Positions 20,398 through 28,767 of a stretch of DNA of 64,000 nt are shown piece by piece (the stretch's first letter is position 1; every line of letters starts with the position of its first letter). The stretch covers positions 2,390,501 through 2,454,500 of the forward strand of contig NZ_CP146343.1 in NCBI RefSeq assembly GCF_037055275.1, in the 5' to 3' direction. The notes under the pieces are model-generated. The model did no database searches, was not told the origin of the DNA, and worked only from the letters and a program-made list of their open reading frames with translations. The stretch is from Pseudomonas sp. ML2-2023-3 (lineage in GTDB: Bacteria; Pseudomonadota; Gammaproteobacteria; Pseudomonadales; Pseudomonadaceae). A program made the position numbers and the translations under genes.

Positions 20398-21693
20398 TTA
20401 CAACAACGACAGCGGATAGCTGATGAAGATGCGGTTTTCGTCGAATTCGTGCGTGCTGTAATCGCGACGGATGCTCGCGTTGCGCCAGCGCAGGTTCAGG
20501 TCCTTGAACGTGCCGCTTTGCACGGTGTAGGCCAGTTCCGATTCGCGGCCCCATTCCTTGCCATCCGTAATGGCGCCGGTGTGGATGTTATCGCCGCTGA
20601 TATAGCGGTTCATCATCGTCAGGCCGGGGACGCCAAGCACTGCAAAATCCAGGTCGTGGCGCAGTTGCCAGGAGCGTTCCTTGGCGTTGTCGTAGCTGGA
20701 GTTGTAGCTGTCGTTGGCCAATGTGCCGCCGCTGGTGCCGTTGACGCGGAACCAGCCATCGTCGCCGCTGATTTTCTGCAGGCCTACATACAGGGTGTTG
20801 CCTTTGTATTTGGCCGAAAGCAGGGCGTAGGCGGTTTTGTTGTCCAGATCGCCAGCCAGTTTGTTGCCGTCTTCCTTGCCCCAGAAATAGCCAAGGTTGG
20901 CGCCCAGGGTCACATCGCCGATGGGCTGGCTGTGCAGGACGTTCAGGAATTGCTGCTGATAGATATCTTCCAGCTGGGCGTACCACACGCCGACCTGAGT
21001 GCGCTTGTCGTTGAAGCTGTAATCACCGCCGGCAAAGTTGAAACGGTCGGAGGTAAAGGCGCCTTTACCGTTGAGCGACATTTCTTCCATGCTTGCATCG
21101 TTACGCGGACTGTTGGCACGGAACTGACCGCCATAGAGGTTCAGCCCGGCGATTTCTTTTGACGTGATCTGGCCGCCACGGAAGGTTTGAGGCAGGGAGC
21201 GCCCGTCATCCGAGCGCAGGATTGGCAATACAGGCATCCACTCGCCGATTTTAAGCTCCGTGCTGGATATTTTGGCCTTGGCTGCAACGCCCAGGCGGCC
21301 GAAGTTATCGGCGGGCTCGCCATCACTATGGGTCGGCAGCAGTTGTGTGCCGACTGTGCCTTTACCGCCATCGAGCTTCTGAGAGTAGAGCCCCAGCACA
21401 TCCACCCCGAAACCGACCGTGCCTTGGGTAAAGCCGGACTTGACGTCGAGAATGAAGTTTTGTGTCCACTCTTCGGCTTTGCTTTGTGGATAGTTGGGGT
21501 TGGTGTAATTGCGGTTGATATAGGCGTTGCGCAGGGTCAGGGTGGCCTTGGTGTCGTCCACAAAGCCCTCTGCCATGCCCGTTAACGGCAAGGCCAGGCC
21601 CATGCTGCCGAGGCCGAGCAGCGCAAGGGAGCGGGTACTTTTGGCGTTTATCGAGCGTGTGAGAAGCGAGAGGGCGCAGGTAGGTGAAATCAT
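20398..21693 (-). CDS. OprD-family outer-membrane porin
   Basis: Substrate-specific 18-strand porin of the OprD family, 431 residues. A signal peptide ends near residue 41 (LALPLTGMA|EGFVDDTKATLTLRN), and the mature start is the family hallmark. Alternating aromatic strand patterns run to the last residues, and the Tyr/Arg-rich tail LRWRNASIRRDY is typical. The start at 21693 is chosen because AAGGAG lies nine bases upstream; the frame is open further back through the promoter. As first gene of the uronate locus it probably admits hexuronates or aldarates, by analogy with OprD/OpdK-type carboxylate porins. Confidence 0.9.
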   Translation of the reverse strand: MISPTCALSLLTRSINAKSTRSLALLGLGSMGLALPLTGMAEGFVDDTKATLTLRNAYINRNYTNPNYPQSKAEEWTQNFILDVKSGFTQGTVGFGVDVLGLYSQKLDGGKGTVGTQLLPTHSDGEPADNFGRLGVAAKAKISSTELKIGEWMPVLPILRSDDGRSLPQTFRGGQITSKEIAGLNLYGGQFRANSPRNDASMEEMSLNGKGAFTSDRFNFAGGDYSFNDKRTQVGVWYAQLEDIYQQQFLNVLHSQPIGDVTLGANLGYFWGKEDGNKLAGDLDNKTAYALLSAKYKGNTLYVGLQKISGDDGWFRVNGTSGGTLANDSYNSSYDNAKERSWQLRHDLDFAVLGVPGLTMMNRYISGDNIHTGAITDGKEWGRESELAYTVQSGTFKDLNLRWRNASIRRDYSTHEFDENRIFISYPLSLL

Positions 21694-21711
21694 CCGTAGA
21701 GCTCCTTGATC

Positions 21712-21728
21712 ATTATTATTTTTGTTAT
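21712..21728 (-). promoter_or_regulatory. A-rich Hfq/Crc-type motif in the porin leader
   Basis: The minus strand reads ATAACAAAAATAATAAT, an uninterrupted run of AAN triplets (AAC AAA AAT AAT AA) right upstream of the AAGGAG ribosome binding site of the porin gene. It is the longest of the three such motifs in the locus. Confidence 0.6.
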
Positions 21729-21730
21729 CT

Positions 21731-21781
21731 GTTGTCATACAACTGGACGGATTTTTTACAGAGTGCGCACAGGGTTGTCAA
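21731..21781 (-). promoter_or_regulatory. porin promoter with perfect operator dyad
   Basis: Minus strand: -35 TTGACA (21776-21781), 17-base spacer, -10 TAAAAA (21753-21758), then the dyad GTTGTATGACAAC (21731-21743), which is GTTGT-N3-ACAAC and would overlap the first transcribed bases. The same elements in the same order precede udh, so the porin and the catabolic unit look co-regulated. Confidence 0.62.
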
Positions 21782-21929
21782 TGCTGCGTGATGTCGTTTT
21801 CATGGCTGCTGGCGCAAGTCGCGGGATTGAGCTTGAGTGTTCAAGGGGCAGTGCTTCTTATCGCAGCCGGTGTCAGGGGCTACACTGCGTCTATTCCAAG
21901 CATTCGCGGCCTACTGACATGGATGACAC

Positions 21930-23012
21930 ATGAACGAAACAAGTCTTCAACGCAAAACCCTGCTCCTGTTGCTGGCCTTGGTCACGATTGCCTTCATCTG
22001 GATTTTACTGCCGTTTTACGGGGCGATTTTTTGGGCTGTGGCCCTGGGGATCCTGTTCGCACCGCTGCAACGCAAGTTGCTGCTCAAGATGCGGGGGCGC
22101 CGCAATCTGGCAACGTTCACCACGTTGGGTGCGTGTACGGTGATCGCGATCATACCGGTGGTCATCACCACGGCCTTGCTGGTGCAAGAAGTGGCCACTC
22201 TCTACAAGGATGTTGAGAGCGGCAAGATCAACGTCGCCAGTTATGTCATGCAGTTCAAGGACATCTTGCCGCCCACGGCGCAGGACTGGCTTGATCATTT
22301 CGGCCTGGGCAGCATTGACGGTCTCAGTGAAAAAGTCTCCAAGGGCGTACTCGAAGGCAGCCAGTTTTTTGCCACTCAGGTCTTCAGTTTTGGCCAAAGT
22401 ACCTTTGATCTGGTGGTGAGCTTTTTCATCATGCTGTACCTGCTGTACTTCTTTATTCGTGATGGCCAGCAAATGGTGCGCACCATCCGCAATGCGGTGC
22501 CGCTGGCAGAGCAGCAAAAACGCCTGTTGCAGCTCAAGCTGCGCCGTGTGGTTCGGGCCTCGGTCAAGGGCAACCTGGCGGTGGCCATTACCCAGGGGGC
22601 ATTGGGCGGGGTGATTTTCTGGGTGCTGGGCATTCACAGTGCGCTGTTCTGGGCGGTGCTGATGATGTTTCTGTCGCTGCTGCCCGCCGTAGGCGCCGGG
22701 ATCGTCTGGGCACCGGTCGCGGTTTACTTTGTAGTGACCGGTGCGGTCTGGGAAGGGGTAGTGCTGGCGCTGTACGGGGTATTCGTGATCGGCATGGTGG
22801 ACAACGTGCTGCGCCCGATCCTGGTGGGTAAAGACACCAAAATGCCGGACTTCCTGATCCTGATTTCGACCCTGGGCGGCATGGCGATCTTTGGCCTCAA
22901 TGGCTTTGTGATCGGGCCGTTGATCGCCGCCCTGTTTCTGTCCAGCTGGGGATTGTTCAGCGGCACCCGCCGCAAGGTGCGGTTGCCTGCCGATATCCAG
23001 ACGGAGGATTAA
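21930..23012 (+). CDS. AI-2E/PerM family transporter
   Basis: Integral membrane protein of the AI-2 exporter superfamily (TqsA/PerM/YdiK type), 360 residues with about seven to eight helices: two near the N-terminus (LLLLLALVTIAFIWILLPFYGAIFWAVALGILFAPL), then a cytoplasmic stretch and a C-terminal helical bundle with VKGNLAVAITQGALGGVIFWVLGI and the PILVGKDTKMPDFLILISTLGG signature. Members transport varied small molecules or ions; quorum-signal export should not be assumed. It runs convergently into the TonB receptor gene, the two stop codons overlapping by four bases. Confidence 0.87.
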   Translation: MNETSLQRKTLLLLLALVTIAFIWILLPFYGAIFWAVALGILFAPLQRKLLLKMRGRRNLATFTTLGACTVIAIIPVVITTALLVQEVATLYKDVESGKINVASYVMQFKDILPPTAQDWLDHFGLGSIDGLSEKVSKGVLEGSQFFATQVFSFGQSTFDLVVSFFIMLYLLYFFIRDGQQMVRTIRNAVPLAEQQKRLLQLKLRRVVRASVKGNLAVAITQGALGGVIFWVLGIHSALFWAVLMMFLSLLPAVGAGIVWAPVAVYFVVTGAVWEGVVLALYGVFVIGMVDNVLRPILVGKDTKMPDFLILISTLGGMAIFGLNGFVIGPLIAALFLSSWGLFSGTRRKVRLPADIQTED

Positions 23013-25126
23013 CGCAAGCTGTAGGAAACCCCTATGTAGGCGCCCATGCCTTCTCCAGGCGTGGAGCGTGCCGCATCCAGACCTTTGTCGTCATAGCCGG
23101 GGGTAATGGTGGCGGCGTAGCGCTCACCGGTGAGGTTGCGCAGGTCGAGCCAGGTTTGCCAGTCCTGCTTGGGGGAGTTGTAGCCCAGCGTTGCGCCAAA
23201 CAGCATGTACGACGACGCGTAGTACGAGTTGGCGTAATCCACCGCCATCCGCGAAGCCACCTGGGTGTTTACCCCGGCATAGAAGCCTTGCGGGTGGTCA
23301 TAGCGGACTTCGGCCTGGTAGTAGTGTTGTGGGATGCCCGGCAGTTTGTTATCACCAAAGCGGTCGTCATCACGGTAGTGGAAGTCGCTGAACGTGTAGG
23401 CCTGACGCAGGGATACTTTGCCTGCGGCTCGACCTTCCCACAGGAGGCTGTTGAGGCCTGCTTCGATGCCTTGGTGCACGGTTGGGCTGGCGTTGGATTC
23501 GCCCACAATCGGTCCCAGGTTTTGCGTCGCTGCTTGCAACTCAACGGTCAACAGCTCATGGCGCACGGCCGAGTAATACCAGGCCAGATCCCACTGGCCG
23601 AGCCATGACTCGCCACGGGTGCCCAGTTCCAGGGTTGTGGCGGTCTGATTTTGCAGGTCGATAGGTGTGCTTTGGCGGCCGGTTGCCGCACCGCTGCCAA
23701 CCGGGAACACATAAGGTGAACTCCAGATCATCGACCACGGGTGCGGTGGTTCGACCGAGCGACTCAGGTTGGTGTATACCTGCAGGTTCGGGTTGAACTC
23801 ATAGCGCAGGCCGACGCGCGGGGCGTAGTCCCAGTCATGCTGGCTGACCTTGCCACCGCTCTCGGGGTAGCTCACATCGCTCTCGCGGCGGGTATAGATC
23901 AACGCCATGCCGGTGGTCAGCCACAGGTCAGGCATCAGCTCCAGATCATTGCTGGCATGCAGCACGCTGTCCGAACCCTGGTAGCTGAAGTCGCGCATCT
24001 TGGTGCCGGGTGCGTAAGTCGCCGTATTGCCTCGAGGGATGCGTACATATTCCGACGCACCGCTGTTAGGCAGGTGCTTGGTGTTGCGCAGGCCCACAGT
24101 GGTGTTGCTTTCAAGCCCGAACAGGGTGTCGCGACGCTTGTAGTTCAGCGTGCCGCTGACATCGGTGTAGGCAACTTTCAGGCGATTGGGGCCTTCACGC
24201 AGATCCATCGGGTAGTCGTGATAGACCAGGCCCACTTCCAGTTGCGAATCGTCATCCAGGTACATCGTGGTCTTGTTGCCCAGCCAGGCACTGCCGGGTT
24301 GCGGGCGGGTGTAGTCACCGCTGACGTAGGCCGGGTTGGCTGCCCGGGGATGATGCTTGATGCTGTCTTTGGTCACGCGCCCGGCCAGTTCGTTATCGGT
24401 TTCGCGATAGCGCAGGTAGAAGCGGGTTTCCAGTTGCGGGCTGAAGCGATAGCCGACGTTGGCGGCAATGCCTTTGCTGTTGCCAGCGGTGTGGTCCTGA
24501 TAGCCGTCAGTGTTGGAATCTGTCAGGGAGACGTAGTAGTCCAGATCCCCCAGCACCTGCCCGGAGCTGATCTGGCGTTTCTGATAGCCGTAGCTGCCGG
24601 CTTCATAGCGCACTTGCAATGGCGCCGCGTCGTAGCCGGTATGGGTGACATAGTTGATCGACCCGCCCAGGGCCAGCGAGCCGGTTTCGAAACCGTTGGC
24701 GCCGCGCAGCACTTCGGCGCGGCTTAGCCACAAGGGTTCAAACAGTTCATAGGGCGTACCGCCGGGGCCGGTCAGCGGTAATCCGTCGAACATGACATAC
24801 AGGCCTGAACCGTGGGCGCTGGGGGCGCGGTTGATGCCCGAGCCGCGTACCGAGACCTTGGCCCCGTCATTGCCCGCTGATTGCGCATAGACCCCCGGTT
24901 GATAGGCCAGCACATCGGCATTGCTGGCAGTGCGGCCGTTTTCGACGCGGGTCATGTCGATCAGGTTGCTGGCGCCGGGGATTTGCTCAAGTGCGGCCTT
25001 TGCGGCCTCAAGCTCACTGCTTTCTTCGCTGCGTACCTGAACCTCGCCCAGTTCCAGGGCACTGCCATAGGCGGGGGCGCTGCAGATCAACGCCAAGGGT
25101 AAAAGTGAAGAAAGAGCAGAGCGCAT
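23009..25126 (-). CDS. TonB-dependent outer-membrane receptor
   Basis: A 705-residue TonB-dependent transporter. From the start at 25126 (MRSALSSLLPLALICSAPAYGSA) there is a signal peptide of about 24 residues; GGAAG lies eight bases upstream. The N-terminal TonB-box region and plug domain follow (plug motifs NADVLAYQPGVYAQ, VRGSGINRAPSAHGSGLYV, EVLRGANGFETGSLALGGSINYVT), then a 22-strand barrel ending in the aromatic C-terminal residues GAYIGVSYSLR. There is no N-terminal signalling extension, so it is not a FecA-type transducer. The ligand cannot be read from the sequence: no siderophore genes or sigma/anti-sigma pair are adjacent. Confidence 0.9.
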   Translation of the reverse strand: MRSALSSLLPLALICSAPAYGSALELGEVQVRSEESSELEAAKAALEQIPGASNLIDMTRVENGRTASNADVLAYQPGVYAQSAGNDGAKVSVRGSGINRAPSAHGSGLYVMFDGLPLTGPGGTPYELFEPLWLSRAEVLRGANGFETGSLALGGSINYVTHTGYDAAPLQVRYEAGSYGYQKRQISSGQVLGDLDYYVSLTDSNTDGYQDHTAGNSKGIAANVGYRFSPQLETRFYLRYRETDNELAGRVTKDSIKHHPRAANPAYVSGDYTRPQPGSAWLGNKTTMYLDDDSQLEVGLVYHDYPMDLREGPNRLKVAYTDVSGTLNYKRRDTLFGLESNTTVGLRNTKHLPNSGASEYVRIPRGNTATYAPGTKMRDFSYQGSDSVLHASNDLELMPDLWLTTGMALIYTRRESDVSYPESGGKVSQHDWDYAPRVGLRYEFNPNLQVYTNLSRSVEPPHPWSMIWSSPYVFPVGSGAATGRQSTPIDLQNQTATTLELGTRGESWLGQWDLAWYYSAVRHELLTVELQAATQNLGPIVGESNASPTVHQGIEAGLNSLLWEGRAAGKVSLRQAYTFSDFHYRDDDRFGDNKLPGIPQHYYQAEVRYDHPQGFYAGVNTQVASRMAVDYANSYYASSYMLFGATLGYNSPKQDWQTWLDLRNLTGERYAATITPGYDDKGLDAARSTPGEGMGAYIGVSYSLR

Positions 25127-25213
25127 TAATGGAGCTTCCAGGTCGATGGGCGGGCGGCGCGCCAGCCTATACAAGCCGAGAATCACTCGCAACGTGCGGG
25201 CAGCATAAATTGA

Positions 25214-25236
25214 GTGGGAGTGGGCTTGCTCGCGAT
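25214..25236 (+). repeat. solitary REP unit
   Basis: A single 23-base unit (GTGGGAGTGGGCTTGCTCGC then GAT) with no inverted partner within about 150 bases, just upstream of the TonB receptor gene. Single units are usually relics of broken pairs. Confidence 0.85.
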
Positions 25237-25316
25237 GTGTTTCACGCCGATTCTGTTGATCTCAAGCATCTGGCCACTGTTGCCGCTCATTTGCTGCGTG
25301 ATGCTTGCGGTCTTCT

Positions 25317-25450
25317 TGATATCACTTGGTTAACTGATGCGTTGAGTACATATCCGGCATCTAGGTCTAACTGGACTATTGGTTTCGCTCTTACAGCGAG
25401 TCCCTTTTTGAAGGACCAAAAAGCAACCAAAAAGTCCTCGCCCCAGCGTA
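25317..25450. repeat. long intergenic repeat, copy A (decayed)
   Basis: Contains CTTGATATCACTTGGTTAAC (25315-25334) and GGTTTCGCTCTTACAGCGAG (25381-25400) followed by TTTTTGAAGGACCAAAAAGC. A diverged copy with the same blocks in the same order begins near 25779. The blocks resemble a larger repeat family common in fluorescent pseudomonads. Confidence 0.6.
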
Positions 25451-25623
25451 CGGCCTTCGCTTCGCTCAGGTTCCCTCGTTCCGGTCCCGCTCCGTGGGCC
25501 CGCCGTGACGAGCCATCCTTGGCCCAACACGGCTCTCCCGAAGGGGCGGGCAGATCAAAAGCATTTCGCGCCGAGGCGGCCGACCGGCCGGCCTGTTTGG
25601 TGTAAGTGCGCGCTGCTCAATCT

Positions 25624-25769
25624 GTAGTCGCTGACGAGCCGTGCGAGGCTGCGTCCGGCTGCGTAGCAGTCGTAAAACCAGACACAGCGGTCGTTCAGGT
25701 AAATCCCGGACGCAGGTTTTGCGGTCGCTTCGCAACCGATCGCAGCCTTCGTTCCTCGTCAGCGGCTAC
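25624..25769. repeat. long inverted repeat of the GTAGTCGCTG family
   Basis: GTAGTCGCTGACGAG at 25624-25638 pairs with CTCGTCAGCGGCTAC at 25755-25769, and inner segments GGCTGCGTCCGGCTGCG and GGTTTTGCGGTCGCTTCGC give further imperfect pairing. It belongs to the same family as the elements at 42682-42773 and 50786-50915. Confidence 0.7.
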
Positions 25770-25778
25770 AGGGGGCTG

Positions 25779-25880
25779 CTTGATATCGCTTGTTTAACGG
25801 GAGTATCGGTTTCGCCCTTACGGCTGATCACTTTTCCAGACGCCGAAAAAGTCCCCCAAAAGGCGTTCCCCTGTGTATCA
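25779..25880. repeat. long intergenic repeat, copy B (decayed)
   Basis: CTTGATATCGCTTGTTTAAC (25778-25797) followed by GGTTTCGCCCTTACGGCTGA and CCGAAAAAGTCCCCCAAAAG. It matches copy A block for block, but the spacing between the blocks is about 35 bases shorter. Confidence 0.6.
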
Positions 25881-25922
25881 CCGCACGTCACGTCTGAGAA
25901 ACTCATCCCGGGTCGAAGGGGC

Positions 25923-26351
25923 TTACGAGGTTGAGTTGTCACAGAGCGGGCCTTTGGCCCAATGGTCAGTCGCTTCAGCGCTCAGGTAAGGCAGTACCTC
26001 CCGGGCCGTATCTTCGAATCGGGTAGTGCGGGTGCCTTTATTGTCATATCTGAACCAGTGGTCTCCTTCCATGGCCGCGCCCAACCGAATGCGTTTATTG
26101 GGATGCAGGTGCGTGGCGACCACTTTTGCCGCGGGGATCTGCTCGCCCCAATGCAGGGTGACTCCCTCAGTCGGACTGACAGCGACTTCAATAACAAAAC
26201 CGCCTCCATGTTTATCAAACTGAAACGTTAGCAGGTCAATTTGCTGTCCCGTGTTACGGCGAAAGTGAGGAAAAGACCCCTTAAACCCCATGCTGCGAAG
26301 TACCGGGACGACATGTTCTTTTAATGCGGCATCAATTTTCTCGCGTTCCAT
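25923..26351 (-). CDS. DUF4304-like protein
   Basis: A 142-residue soluble protein without signal peptide. The layout (N-terminal MEREKIDAALKEHVVPVLRSMGFKG, then HFRRN, a beta-rich core with IDLLTFQFDKHGGGFVIEVAVSP, then HPNKRIRLG and HWFRYD) is that of DUF4304 proteins. Members often occur singly or next to polymorphic-toxin immunity genes, but no toxin is seen here and no function is claimed. GGAG lies seven bases upstream of the ATG. It is followed by the repeat-rich stretch and preceded, 94 bases away, by a lipoprotein gene on the same strand. Confidence 0.75.
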   Translation of the reverse strand: MEREKIDAALKEHVVPVLRSMGFKGSFPHFRRNTGQQIDLLTFQFDKHGGGFVIEVAVSPTEGVTLHWGEQIPAAKVVATHLHPNKRIRLGAAMEGDHWFRYDNKGTRTTRFEDTAREVLPYLSAEATDHWAKGPLCDNSTS

Positions 26352-26445
26352 GGCATGACTCCATTTGGCAGGCAGTTATTCGGTAAGACATGCGCAGGTG
26401 CCAGTCGAACAGCATTGCCGTTGTTCGGGTGTGGCAGGTTTTTAC

Positions 26446-27051
26446 TCAGCAGTTGAATACTGGCGTATAGCGTTCTTCACGTTTTTTAAAGTGGATGGGT
26501 GCCATGGGCACTTTTTCACCATTCACGTAAATATCCGGGAAGGTGAGTGTGAAGTCATCCATGTCGCCCTTGCCCAGTGGCGTTCCCTTACGGCTGCTGC
26601 TGGTGTGTTCCTGCGGGTCAAAGCCGGTTTCCAATTGATCGATACTGACTTGATAGGTTTCACCCGTCGCCAGCGTTACGCTCACCCTGGGGGAGGCGGC
26701 ACTCACCCACAGAGGCGGGTCGGTTTGTTTGTAGGCTGCTCGGCGTTGATCCGGGGTGTTCAGGTTGCGCAAGCGTGGAGGTATGTAGAGTCGGCCAAAC
26801 AGGCGAAGCTCGGTATCAACTGAGCGCAGGTTACCCGGCCAGCTCGATGTGCCCGGCGGCGCTACATAGACCAGTACATGCACCCAATTGAGTTCTTCCG
26901 AGAGGGGGGCAAAGCTCATTGCTGCTTTTGGACCAGGGCAGGTGCGATCAAGCACGGCGTTTTTACCCGTTGCGGATTCCGGATACAGATAGGGCCCCGT
27001 GCTGCATCCTGCGAGCAACGCCATGAGCGGGTAGAGGAAGTATTTCTTCAT
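26446..27051 (-). CDS. hypothetical lipoprotein
   Basis: A 201-residue predicted lipoprotein: MKKYFLYPLMALLAGC with lipobox LAGC (Cys 16). The mature domain is mixed, with a proline-rich early part (CSTGPYLYPESATGK), a CPGPKAAMSFAPL segment and a C-terminal VNGEKVPMAPIHFKKREERYTPVFNC end. The final cysteine could pair with the Cys near residue 38. The start at 27051 is chosen for the signal peptide; a frame open upstream to 27111 adds an unlikely polar tail. I do not recognise the family. GGAG lies about eleven bases upstream, a similar leader to the DUF4304 gene. Confidence 0.75.
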   Translation of the reverse strand: MKKYFLYPLMALLAGCSTGPYLYPESATGKNAVLDRTCPGPKAAMSFAPLSEELNWVHVLVYVAPPGTSSWPGNLRSVDTELRLFGRLYIPPRLRNLNTPDQRRAAYKQTDPPLWVSAASPRVSVTLATGETYQVSIDQLETGFDPQEHTSSSRKGTPLGKGDMDDFTLTFPDIYVNGEKVPMAPIHFKKREERYTPVFNC

Positions 27052-27235
27052 TGGGGGGCCAACTCCATTTGCGGTATTGCCGACTATGTCATCTCTGCGA
27101 TGGCTTCTCATCAGTTCTGTTACTGGTTCTGCTGGCCATCCTGGGCCTTCCGTCGGTGCGCACAGATTAAAACAATGCGCGTCGAGGCAGCCTGTTTTCG
27201 TGTTGACGACCCGTAGCCAGGGCTACAAATCCAAC

Positions 27236-27275
27236 AAAAAACCCCGTGAAGGCCAGGCCTTCACGGGGTTTCGGG
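27236..27275 (-). terminator. Rho-independent terminator of the nuo operon
   Basis: On the minus strand AACCCCGTGAAGGCC pairs with GGCCTTCACGGGGTT, followed by a T run (TTTTTTGTTGG). It lies about 20 bases past the nuoN stop. Confidence 0.93.
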
Positions 27276-27290
27276 TACAGCGCTTAACGC

Positions 27291-28760
27291 TTAGCCAGCA
27301 AAGTTCAGCGCGGCGTGTTGCACCAGTTCCAGCATTGGCTGCGGGTATACACCCAGGAAGAACACCATGACCGAAACCGCCAGCAACATGACGCCGCCGG
27401 CTTTTTGTTCCCAGTTCAGCGGAGCATCGTGGCGATGCAGTTTCGGCTCGACCAGGTACAGGGTCACCATCACACGCAGGTAGTAGAACACGCCAATGGC
27501 GCTACCCAGGATCAGGGAACCGACCAGCCACCATTGGTGAGCTTCAACGCCCGTGGCAATGATGTAGAACTTGCCGATAAAGCCCGCAGTCAGCGGAATG
27601 CCCGCCAGCGACAGCATCATCACGGTCATGACCGCCGTCAGGTACGGACGGCGCCAGAACAGGCCGCGGTACTCGTACAGGGCGTCTGCGTCACGGCCTT
27701 TGTACGGCGAAGACATCAGGGTAATGACACCGAATGCACCCAGGCTGGTCAGGACGTAGGTGATCAGGTAAACACCGATCGCTTCCATGGCCATGCCCTT
27801 GCTCGCCACCAGGGCGATCAGCAGGTAGCCGAAGTGGGCGATGGACGAGTAACCCAGCAGTCGCTTGAGGTTGTTTTGGGTCAGGGCCAGCAAGTTACCG
27901 AACAGGATCGAGGCAATCGCGATCACGGTCAGTACATCGCTCATCACACCGGTAGTCGCCGAAGGCGTGATCTGGAACAGACGCACCATCACGGCAAACA
28001 CGGCCACTTTCGACGCGGTAGCCAGGAAGGCGGCGACCGGAGCCGGGGCACCTTCGTACACGTCTGGCGTCCAGAGGTGGAAAGGAACCAGGGACAGTTT
28101 GAATGCCAGGCCCACCAACATCATGCCCAGACCCAGTTGTGCCAGCGGCGCAGGTACGCCAGTGGCTGCCAGGGCCAGACCAATGCCGCTGAAGCTCAGG
28201 CTGCCGGCTTCGGCGTACAGCAAAGCCATGCCGAACAACAGGAACGCGGAACCGGCTGCCGACAGCACCATGTACTTGATGCCGGCTTCCAGGGAGCGCT
28301 TGTTGAAGAAGGCATACGCCACCAGGCCGTAAACCGGTACCGAGAGCAGTTCCAGACCGATAAACAGGCCCGCCAGGTGTTGTGCGCTGACCAGCACGAT
28401 ACCGCCGGTCGCAGCCAGCAGCATCAGCAGGTAAAGCTCTTCACGGTTGCCCGGGTAGCCCGTGCCGCCTTCGCCCAGATAGGCGTGAGCCAGGGTGACG
28501 CAGGCCAGGGTCGCGGCCAGGATCAGCCCGATGTACAGAAAGGCGAAGTTGTCCATCATCAACAGCGGGGTGACAGCCAGTGGAGCAACTTTCAACGCCG
28601 GGAAGATCGACAACAAGGCCAGGTTAAGACCCGCCACCGAAAGCAGGAAGGTCTGTGAGTGGTTGCGGCGCCACGCGATTGCCAGCATCACCACAACAAC
28701 GGTGAGGCTGGTAATCAGCAGCGGAGCAAGCGCGATAAAGTGTTGGATCGTGAATTCCAT
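27291..28760 (-). CDS. nuoN: NADH-quinone oxidoreductase subunit N
   Basis: Antiporter-like proton-pumping membrane subunit of complex I, 489 residues from [15 protein letters not shown] with about 14 transmembrane helices. The conserved half-channel residues lie in the TM7/TM8 region ([32 protein letters not shown], including the central Lys and the broken-helix SxVPFH motif). The start at 28760 sits seven bases after the nuoM stop; the frame continues upstream only inside nuoM. It is the last gene of the operon. Confidence 0.97.
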   Translation of the reverse strand: MEFTIQHFIALAPLLITSLTVVVVMLAIAWRRNHSQTFLLSVAGLNLALLSIFPALKVAPLAVTPLLMMDNFAFLYIGLILAATLACVTLAHAYLGEGGTGYPGNREELYLLMLLAATGGIVLVSAQHLAGLFIGLELLSVPVYGLVAYAFFNKRSLEAGIKYMVLSAAGSAFLLFGMALLYAEAGSLSFSGIGLALAATGVPAPLAQLGLGMMLVGLAFKLSLVPFHLWTPDVYEGAPAPVAAFLATASKVAVFAVMVRLFQITPSATTGVMSDVLTVIAIASILFGNLLALTQNNLKRLLGYSSIAHFGYLLIALVASKGMAMEAIGVYLITYVLTSLGAFGVITLMSSPYKGRDADALYEYRGLFWRRPYLTAVMTVMMLSLAGIPLTAGFIGKFYIIATGVEAHQWWLVGSLILGSAIGVFYYLRVMVTLYLVEPKLHRHDAPLNWEQKAGGVMLLAVSVMVFFLGVYPQPMLELVQHAALNFAG

Positions 28761-28767
28761 AGCGCTC

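Larger units (their letters stand above)
25127..25922. other. gene-free, repeat-rich stretch upstream of the TonB receptor gene
   Basis: No credible gene lies in these roughly 800 bases; the open frames seen are short and without ribosome binding sites. It contains a solitary REP unit (25214-25236), two decayed copies of a longer repeat (about 25317-25450 and 25779-25880), and between them a long inverted element of the GTAGTCGCTG family (25624-25769). The two long-repeat copies share CTTGATATC-CTTG-TTAAC followed by GGTTTCGC-CTTAC-GC and a tract of the AAAAAG type. This is a nested patch of intergenic repeats. Confidence 0.7.

Noticed and set aside
23009..25126. FecA-like signal-transducing receptor
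   Set aside because: There is no N-terminal signalling extension before the plug, and no sigma/anti-sigma genes are adjacent.
25381..25620. Possible gene remnant or transposase fragment in the repeat patch
   Set aside because: Translations in all frames show no transposase or phage motifs; the blocks recur as a non-coding repeat 400 bases away.
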